Shown here: piece by piece, positions 9,752-15,940 of the stretch
How the letters are laid out: each line of letters starts with the position of its first letter
Numbering within the stretch: position 1 is the first letter of the stretch
From: Haplosporangium gracile
Taxonomy: Eukaryota > Mortierellomycota > Mortierellomycetes > Mortierellales > Mortierellaceae
Length of the DNA stretch: 15,940 nucleotides
Direction: 5' to 3'
Assembly (NCBI GenBank): GCA_015499985.1
Contig: JAAAUF010000492.1
Span: 9,275 to 25,214, forward strand
Position numbers and translations under genes: made by a program
Notes under the pieces: model-generated
The model's input: the letters and a program-made list of their open reading frames with translations, nothing else
Database searches by the model: none
What the model was told of the DNA's origin: nothing

Positions 9752-10631
9752 TTTCTTTCTGTGCTAAAATATCCTATCAGTAATTATCACACTACTTCCA
9801 ATTTTGACTCTCTTCAGGGACCGACTTTCAACAACAAACGACAACTTAGCAAAGAAAGATTTTACCCTCGCCACCATTAACCACCAGTATGGCCACATCA
9901 ACCATGACCCACGAAAACTATCGCTTCTGTTTACTTTTCATGACACACAAAACAACACTATCTTGCTACAATAACAGTATTTCGCTCGTGCACGTGGCTA
10001 GGGTAGAAAAGAAAAGAGACGCCTTCTTCTCTTGCGCTGTCGCTCGAATCTCTTCTTTTATTACTCCTTTTTTGCCATCATCGTTTTTGTTATTCTTCTC
10101 TTAAGACGTGCTCTTCCTTGCAGAAAAGTGTTTTGTTGTATGTGGTTGGCCTGGACCTGACTGGCGTTCCTTAATGTGCTTTGTGCATCGCCGCGACCCT
10201 TTTTTTTTTTCTTTGAACACTCATTCGCCTTTTTTCTCTTTTTTTCATTCCATCTACTCGTGTCACCTGTGGAAATGAGGGGTGTTTGTCTGTGTGGACG
10301 AAGTTTCTTTTTTCTTTCTTTTTTTCTCGTTGCTTCTTTGTCCGCCTGGACAACAACTACAACGACAAAAAGGAACGACGACCACAACAACAAAAAGAGG
10401 CGACAGACTACGCGGAACTTTTATGACCGTCCGTCATACAATACCCATTCTTTTTCCCTTTGTCTTATCCTCACCTGTGCCTTGTGCCTGTGGTATTGTT
10501 CATCGATCGATGGTATTTATACCGCACATCACCCACGCCCGACACATCCAAGACTACGCCTCCTCCCGCCCTGTCGTTGTTTGATAGCCACAACACCACC
10601 CCACGAAAACCAAAACACCAAAAAAGAAGCA

Positions 10632-10651
10632 TTTTTTTTTTTTTTTTTTTT
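10632..10651 (+). promoter_or_regulatory. T-run about 250 bp upstream of rho1
   Basis: Twenty consecutive T on the rho1 sense strand. Its composition and spacing resemble the poly(dA:dT) tract upstream of pac1. The promoter role is inferred. Confidence 0.38.
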
Positions 10652-10732
10652 CTTCTTCCTTTATTGGCGGCGGACGACTGTGCCATGAACTATTCTGCCC
10701 TTCTGTACCAAACGCATAAATACTGATCGCTG

Positions 10733-10902
10733 CTTTCTTTTCTCTTTCTCTCTTCTTTCTTTCTTTTCTTCAATTCCTTCTCCTCATCACTCATACTCAC
10801 TCACTCTCTACACTCTCTCTTTCGTCTTACCTTCCCTCATTCGCATCCCCTCTCAACAGAACACCCCCTTCTCCACCCCTTTACTCTTAACCTTTATTCA
10901 CC
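10733..10902 (+). promoter_or_regulatory. Pyrimidine-rich core promoter / leader of rho1
   Basis: This stretch directly upstream of the rho1 ATG is almost all C and T (TTTCTCTTTCTCTCTTC, then CTCACTCACTCTC and CCCTTCTCCACCCC). CT-rich blocks next to the start site are typical of highly expressed fungal genes. The start itself has a good context (CACCATGACC). No TATA box is obvious. Confidence 0.45.
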
Positions 10903-12676
10903 ATGACCGAAATCCGCAGAAAGCTCGTTATTGTCGGTGACGGTGCTTGTGGCAAGACATGCTTGCTGATTGTCTTTTCCAAGGGCACTTTCCCCGAGGT
11001 GAGTCCCTCATTTCTACATAGCGCACTGCAGGACATATTCACAGCAACAACAATACCACCACCATCGTCTCGCTCAGGAGAACAAACGACTTTACAGAAA
11101 GCAGGCTACCGTCTCTTTTTTTAGTACGGGATGATTCACAGGACAGAGCAGCAACAACACGTCCCAACAGCTTTGCATGGAATCTCCTCCTCGCTCTCTC
11201 ATCCGTGACGCTAATCTGGATTCGCACCCGCTCTTGGATCCCAGCTCTCATCAGGACTCTTTTCTTCCAGGTTAGAATGGAATATCGCTCAGGAAACACA
11301 AGACACAAGGCTCTTCCATGTTCCTTGCTTGTCGCTCCTTGATATCATGCCTATTCTACAATTGTCTCCTGACTGTCAATTGGCGTGGTCGCCAGTCCAC
11401 CCAGTCAGTGAGTCGCTCTTGCTGCTTTCAATGTCTGACCGATCCAAGTAATTTCTGCTATACCTCATAGATCTACGTCCCAACTGTCTTTGAGAACTAT
11501 GTCACCGACGTTGAGGTCGATAGCAAGCATGTCGAGCTTGCTCTCTGGGATACCGCTGGTACGTAAGCGCGTGTCGAAAACAAGCTTTCATACAGTGTCA
11601 ACGCAACATGGATAAAGAATACAAACCGGACCGGCCCCTTCTTCTCATGCAGGACCTTACGTGTTTCAAACCAACTGACGCTGTATTTTTCCATGTATAT
11701 TTTTTTATCACCAATGCATGAATTAATAGGCCAGGAGGATTACGATCGTCTCCGCCCTCTCTCGTACCCTGACTCCCATGTGATCCTTATCTGCTTTGCG
11801 ATCGACTCGCCCGACTCGCTCGAGAATGTCCAGGAGAAGGTACACGCCTTGTCACTTTTCAACATTTCATACTTTGTGAACAATGCAGCTCTTTGTTACT
11901 TTGGGCATCGGAAAATATATCGGCTACTGGTGAGCGTAGTATTCGACACTTCCGTGGGACTCTAGTGGAATTGGGAACCTTGACATGGAAGAAAAACGAC
12001 AAGTGCTGTGTGGACAATGCTGCTCTTGGTCATTTTGGACGCTGGAAATATTTCGGCTATCGGTTGGCTTAATATTCGTCACTGTTAAAGGAGGCTTGAT
12101 GTGGAATAGAGGCCTTTGGTGAAGCCGAAAACGTCAACGGACTGTGGATGTGGAATACAGACTTTGTAAAGAAAAATGATGACAAGCACCCCGTACTGAC
12201 CCCTTTCCACACTGGATCAATTGAAATTACTTTAGTGGTTCTCCGAGGTTCAGCACTTCTGCGGTGGCCTCCCCATTTTGTTGGTTGCTTGTAAGAAGGA
12301 TTTGAGATACGATCAGCGCACCATTGAGGAGCTCAGGAGAAACAACCAGGCACCCGTCAGCCCCGAACGCGTAAGTGCCCTTTTATCTCTCCAGCGACTA
12401 GAGCAGCAAGCAGACTTGCCATAATTTTGCAGCACTGAGTAGCTGCAAAGCAAGGAATGGAAAAAGCGCACTGAGCTGACCACTCTCTTTTTTTTTCAAT
12501 GCGGACAACAATAGGGTGCTGAAATTGCCCGTCACATCAAGGCTCGCGACTACTTGGAGTGCTCGGCCAAGACTGGTGAGGGTGTTCGTGAGGTCTTTGA
12601 GAGTGCCACCCGTGCCTCTCTCTTGGCCAAGCCCAAGAGCGGTCGTAGCAAGAGCAAGAACTGCTTGGTCTTGTAA
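10903..12676 (+). CDS. rho1: Rho1 GTPase (RhoA-type)
   Basis: Rho1 is the membrane-bound switch that activates glucan synthase, protein kinase C and actin regulators in fungal cell-wall integrity and polarity. Five exons join in frame: 10903-10998, 11471-11558, 11730-11839, 12236-12370 and 12515-12676, giving 196 aa. Introns are GT-AG (472, 171, 396 and 144 nt). Visible motifs: P-loop GDGACGKT (12-19), switch [10 protein letters not shown] (34-42, with Thr37), switch [20 protein letters not shown] (58 onwards, with Gln63), guanine-binding ACKKD (116-120), a Rho insert region around 121-140, ECSAKT (158-163), a basic tail with Lys/Arg/Ser, and the C-terminal CLVL box, whose final Leu predicts geranylgeranylation. 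Position 117 is Cys where human RhoA has Asn; Cys here is, to my knowledge, common in fungal Rho1. Its residue numbering matches RhoA up to at least residue 120. All catalytic residues look intact. Confidence 0.98.
11875..12187. repeat. Degenerate tandem duplication inside rho1 intron 3
   Basis: Within intron 3 (11840-12235) the block at about 11875-11950 recurs at about 12009-12083, roughly 76% identical by hand alignment with one gap, offset 133-134 bases. Shared anchors are ACAATGC, TCGGCTA and TATTCG. A second small repeat (GATGTGGAATA) occurs at 12098-12108 and 12147-12157. A more distant echo links AAGAAAAACGACAAGTGC near 11990-12007 with AAGAAAAATGATGACAAGC near 12169-12187. Confidence 0.75.
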
Positions 12677-12982
12677 ATTTGCACACATCCCTCTGTCGCC
12701 ACTATCTCTCCTCATTCCTTTCTCTTCCAATACATCACATCGCATATCTACCCATGCCTTAAAAACAAGTCCACCCATTTTTTTTTGTGCTTGTGCGTAC
12801 CTACGTAATGTGCTTCTTGTTCTTATCCCCAACCTGTTTATGTCCATTCTGCTATCCCCTATTGTTTTCTTTCGAAACGACTCCTACCCATACACTGTTC
12901 ATATGCACCCAGTTCTTTACAGTCTTCTTTTCTTATGCCCCACTCTTTGTCCACGCGACGCGCTCTCTGATACAATTAACTA

Positions 12983-12988
12983 AATAAA
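12983..12988 (+). terminator. rho1 polyadenylation signal (AATAAA)
   Basis: AATAAA occurs about 310 bases after the rho1 stop codon, at the end of a T/C-rich untranslated stretch and followed by an A/T-rich segment. It is the only canonical signal between the stop and the MITE. Confidence 0.6.
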
Positions 12989-13032
12989 CAATCTTACATA
13001 CAATAGACATGATTGTCTTTCATGATGCTGTA

Positions 13033-13263
13033 CAGTCGTACCTCCCCTATAGTATACTCTTTTGCTGCAGAGCTCAGTATACTATAGGAAAGGTTATACT
13101 ATAAGGAGGTGTTCTACGCCGTGTAACCATAAAAAAGAATAACAAAGGGTGACCCATCACCATGTACCCGATTCTAAAAGAATATACTATAGGAGAGGGA
13201 ATTACTATAGGATATACTATAGGATATACTATAGGAGATTATGCTATAGGGGAGGTATGACTG
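13033..13263. mobile_element. Non-autonomous pogo/Tigger-like MITE with ACTATAGG motif array
   Basis: A 231-bp element is bounded by terminal inverted repeats. The left end begins CAGTCGTACCTCCCCTATAG and the right end, read inward, begins CAGTCATACCTCCCCTATAG; over 24 bases they differ at two positions. The left end is preceded by TA and the right end followed by CA, consistent with a TA target duplication carrying one mutation. CAGT-starting inverted ends of the form CAGTnnTACCTC with TA duplication fit the pogo/Tigger branch of Tc1/mariner. There is no coding capacity. Inside, a core like TATACTATAGG occurs seven times in direct orientation (near 13079, 13095, 13183, 13203, 13213, 13225 and 13240) and once inverted within the left end. 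It lies about 45 bp past the rho1 polyadenylation signal. Confidence 0.82.
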
Positions 13264-13402
13264 CAATTGAGTGTGGTAACGGGAAATAGCTCTAGACTCT
13301 TGCTGTCGACTGGTAGTTGAGGCCTATCATCAACAGCGAAAAAAGACAGTGGAATAACATGTGTCAGATACCATCTTTATGATCATTGTAGCGACAGTTC
13401 AT

Positions 13403-15578
13403 TTATCTCGGGACACTTTTTTTTTTACCATCCGTTTGACTCAAGAGGCTGGTCAAGACTTCCTGCTGCTCCTGCTGTTCTTGAGCCTCACGACGCTCCT
13501 CAGCCTCCAAAGTGGACTGATAAATCTCCTCTACCCTCGGATCAACCTGAATCTGCGCCGTAGGCTTGCGACTCTTAAAGAACCTCTGCACTTTCCGAAT
13601 ACGAATCGTATGCGCGCGCTTCAACTTGACACTCAACAGTCCATCCCTCACAGGCAACGGTTTTCCTTGAAGCAGGAGACAGAAATCTGTACATGCCCAG
13701 ATGATCTCGCGGACCATGTCGACAGGGTTGAAGCCGTCCTGGAGAGATTTGGAAACGGGTGTGCTGACACCTGGGATGACGTAGGGGCGGTAGGAAAAGG
13801 AGTAGACGTGGAGGATGGAGAAGACGACCATCTCTGTGCAGATCAGGAGGGATGATATTCCCAGCTCGACATTGATGATCGTCCAATGGTCCTGGGGGAC
13901 GATCCAGCCTGCGGACCAAATTCGTTTTTAAGTTATTGGGGAAAAGGCGAGGAAGGTAATGTGAGAAAAGCGTATACTTTGTTGGCATTTTTTGAACATT
14001 TAGGCAGAGGTTTAGCCGAAGCTTTTACGAAACGGAGAAAACTTACCAAGGGTGCCGATGAGACTCAACAGACAAGTTTGCCAGTAACAAAAGAACACCA
14101 CCATCTTGACACACATGAACTTCATCAGTGGGTCTACATTATTACCATTGCAAACGGAAAGGTCTTTGTTAGTTGAGTGTTGCAAAAGGACACCAGTTCC
14201 AATGCGAGAATTAGAAGGTGTGAGCTGTTACCATGGTCTTGGATCTCGTCCTTGATGGTTTGATAAAAAAGGACCTATTTGTTAAAATGACGCTTGTGTG
14301 AATTTCTCGTTCACGCGCTTTTCATAGAACCGCTCCTCAACAAAAGCTCAAGGAAAGACGAACATACCAGGCAGTAGAGGGCGACGCTAACAGAGATAAA
14401 GTTGATGATGGTGATATAAACCATTCCAAAATGCCAATCATAAACCGTCTCACAGTAGAGTCCATAGTACTCTAGGACCACGGCGGCCAAAGTACACAAG
14501 GGCTTAATGGCAACATACTGCAAAATACCATGCTTCATATAATGCAAAAAGTTTTCGTGCAAAGGGTTGTAAAAGAAGCAGTTGAGCGGGTATAGCAGTC
14601 GCCGTCTGTCAGATCCTGTAATCTTGGACCGTTGAGACTCGTTGTCGTCGCCGAGGTATGTGAGGAGGAGAACAAAGAAGGAGTAGATCACGAATGCTTC
14701 GTAACAGTCGCGGATTGTCTCAAAGTACAGCGCGTTCTTGTAGAATCGGTACGACAGACCTATTTGTCGATGGCATTAGAGGAATAGGAAGATGAGTATC
14801 CATAGGTTGTTGCTGCTATGCTCTTTGTTTGCTTAAAATCAATGCTTATTTTACTTACCTGAGCAGATGGCGTAGATGGGGATCATGGCGACAATTCGCA
14901 TGATATGGCCTAGGAAGCACGGATGTAGTTTGTTCCAACAGAAGCAAGACAAGAATATGAGTGTAAGCTGCAGGTTCGGAGAAAAAGGCCGTTGGCAATT
15001 GAACTCAAAAACAATGAACGGATCAACTTACGCTGTTCAGATGGCTGCTCATAGCAACAAAGGAAGGAAGGTAGGCGTTGAAAACAAGAGGAAGAACAAA
15101 CGGCGGGTTAACTGAAGAATAGAACTCGTTTTTTTCCCCGGTTGACCATCTATGACAAAAGTTATGGGTGTAGTTCCTGTGAAATAAGCACTGATGAGAC
15201 ATATGACTCTTACCTTGGTGTAGTTCTTGGCGTGTCGATACATGAGCAAGAAGGAAATGGCTGTCGACAAGGTGGCCAGGACAGCACAGACAGCCCAGCC
15301 GATCAAGTGTCCTATGAAGGAAGAATAGAAACCAACGCAAATTAAAAGGGTTATAAGCTAATGTAACAAGTGGCGAAGACGTAAGTTGAAGCAAGAAAAT
15401 TGAAGGAACGATAAGTGATGGAGGTCAAGAACGATGAGGCCTGTATGTATGTATTGTCAGCATGCTTAGAACTGCGAAGAAAACAGAAAGAAAAAAGACC
15501 GTTGAGTTGCAATATTGCTCACACTCCGAGGAAAGGAATGGCTAGATCCCAAAGGAAGGTCCAGGCACAGAGCTAGCT

Positions 15579-15615
<37 letters not shown>

Positions 15616-15749
15616 CCCACTACACTTTGGCCTATTTAGGCACTATAAAAATAAATCGAGTTCGTACTTTTGCCGTCGAGACCGCCAGTGGTAAAAAGCA
15701 TCAGGGTCGGATCCGAGTCATCGTATTCTGGACAGACATGGGCTGACAT
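13403..15749 (-). CDS. DUF300 / TMEM184 (organic solute transporter alpha-like) seven-span membrane protein, Hfl1-like
   Basis: Members of this family are seven-span endomembrane proteins; the fission-yeast member Hfl1 works at the vacuole and binds Atg8. Eight exons join in frame: 15749-15668, 15311-15214, 15044-15032, 14909-14859, 14759-14368, 14274-14232, 14133-14047 and 13908-13403, giving 423 aa; all introns are GT-AG. Exon 3 is only 13 nt and supplies PSEQ plus the first base of Arg65, restoring the family-like NYTKPSEQRHIMRIVAMIPI. Family signatures are HLIGW at the start of span 1 (29-52), span 2 (69-88), FETIRDCYEAFVIYSF (94-109) into span 3, span 4 (159-177), span 5 (193-216, ALYCLVLFY), span 6 (230-252, KFMCVKMVVFFCYWQ) and span 7 (263-289). 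The cytosolic tail is basic and then Glu/Gln-rich. The first exon join (Lys27-Arg28-His29) is the least certain because intron 1 is long (356 nt). The exact transport or scaffold role cannot be told from sequence. Confidence 0.93.
15580..15613. repeat. (AC)17 microsatellite in intron 1 of the DUF300 gene
   Basis: Seventeen perfect AC units lie on the plus strand, hence (GT)n on the transcript, about 55 nt downstream of the 5' splice site of intron 1 (15667-15312). Confidence 0.95.
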
Positions 15750-15940
15750 GGTGGTGGTAGTTGGTGGTGGTGTGAAGAATGAATGAATGTGGGAGTTAAA
15801 GGTCGATTGCAAGCTGAAGGTAGAGGGGGGAAGGGGTATAAAAGAGGACTGTAGGAGCTAAGGGAGGGGGTATCGAGGGGAAATAGGAAAGGAGAGGAGG
15901 GTAAAGAAGGAAGAAAAGAGGAAGGGTAAGGGAGGAGAAC
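15750..15940 (-). promoter_or_regulatory. Sense pyrimidine-rich upstream region of the DUF300 gene
   Basis: The plus strand is purine-rich, especially from 15820 on (GGGGGGAAGGGG, GGAAAGGAGAGGAGGG), so the transcript direction is CT-rich, as upstream of rho1. The first ATG (15749) has a CACCATGTC context. A TATAAAAG on the plus strand at about 15837 faces away from the gene and may be fortuitous or belong to a neighbour on the right. Confidence 0.4.

Larger units (their letters stand above)
7654..10902. other. Divergent intergenic region between pac1 and rho1 (3.2 kb)
   Basis: It separates the start codons of pac1 (minus) and rho1 (plus), so it should contain both promoters. Purines dominate the plus strand around 8819-8990. 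From about 9130 to 10902 pyrimidines dominate, so the bias flips near 9000-9100. It also holds homopolymer runs, a GTT/GTG repeat, a 16-bp tandem repeat and a CRE-like palindrome, listed separately. One minus-strand open frame (8734-8051) is listed as doubtful. Plus-strand frames at 9160-9627 and 10176-10688 are Phe/Ser/Leu-rich readings of CT-rich DNA and are not annotated. Confidence 0.6.
12677..13402. other. Convergent 3' intergenic region between rho1 and the DUF300 gene
   Basis: This contains the 3' untranslated region of rho1 (pyrimidine-rich, ending near an AATAAA at 12983-12988), a MITE-like element at 13033-13263, and about 140 bases of unremarkable sequence that should include the 3' end of the minus-strand DUF300 transcript. 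No clean AATAAA was seen for that gene; an ATAAAT lies immediately after its stop codon. Confidence 0.6.

Noticed and set aside
9134..10688. Plus-strand frames up to 170 aa upstream of rho1
   Set aside because: They are rich in Phe, Ser, Leu and poly-Phe from CT and T tracts; this is promoter-type DNA without coding signals.
12285..12300. Cys117 in the rho1 guanine-binding motif as a loss-of-function change
   Set aside because: Cys in place of Asn at this position is, to my knowledge, common in fungal Rho1 proteins, and all other motifs are intact.
13183..13250. Resemblance of TACTATAGGAG to a phage T7-type promoter
   Set aside because: Only the initiating TATAGG part matches; the upstream recognition sequence is missing, and the motif repeats as part of a transposable element.
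13033..13263. CRISPR-like array
   Set aside because: Repeats are only about 8-12 bases, variably spaced, in a eukaryotic genome and enclosed by transposon inverted ends.
15837..15844. TATAAAAG as TATA box for the DUF300 gene
   Set aside because: It lies on the plus strand and so points away from that minus-strand gene.

Overview
This is a stretch of a fungal nuclear genome. Every confident gene is broken by several short GT-AG introns (mostly 93-170 nt, a few 350-470 nt). Promoters are pyrimidine-rich on the sense strand, intergenic DNA is full of homopolymer and dinucleotide runs, and the proteins are typical fungal ones (a Rho1 with a CLVL tail, a LIS1/PAC1 dynein regulator, a seven-span DUF300/TMEM184 protein). 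The dense introns and the protein sequences suggest an early-diverging fungus (Mucoromycota or Mortierellomycota-like). That placement is inference; no marker gene in the window settles it.

Layout, left to right: (1) a minus-strand gene with its start at 2332 runs off the left edge; it encodes a large protein with a disordered N-terminus and a divergent RhoGAP domain. (2) 2333-5115 is a 2.8 kb gap without a confident gene. (3) pac1/LIS1 lies on the minus strand (7653 to 5116, nine exons, 417 aa, complete). (4) 7654-10902 is a 3.2 kb divergent intergenic region whose purine/pyrimidine bias flips near 9000-9100. It holds simple repeats, a perfect CRE-type palindrome and one doubtful minus-strand reading frame. 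(5) rho1 lies on the plus strand (10903 to 12676, five exons, 196 aa, complete). (6) A 231-bp non-autonomous element with CAGT-type inverted ends (pogo/Tigger-like MITE) sits between the convergent 3' ends. (7) A DUF300/TMEM184 (Hfl1-like) membrane protein lies on the minus strand (15749 to 13403, eight exons including a 13-nt micro-exon, 423 aa, complete). (8) Its purine-rich (sense pyrimidine-rich) upstream region closes the window.

The genes are independently transcribed units, not an operon. Three of the four act in polarity or cytoskeleton control: Rho1 (cell-wall integrity and actin), a RhoGAP-family protein (expected to act on Rho GTPases), and PAC1 (dynein). The fourth is probably a vacuolar or endomembrane protein. 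Nothing here amounts to a clearly new multi-gene system. The most interesting items are the MITE with its array of ACTATAGG-type motifs, the RhoGAP domain with no visible arginine-finger motif, and the 13-nt micro-exon.
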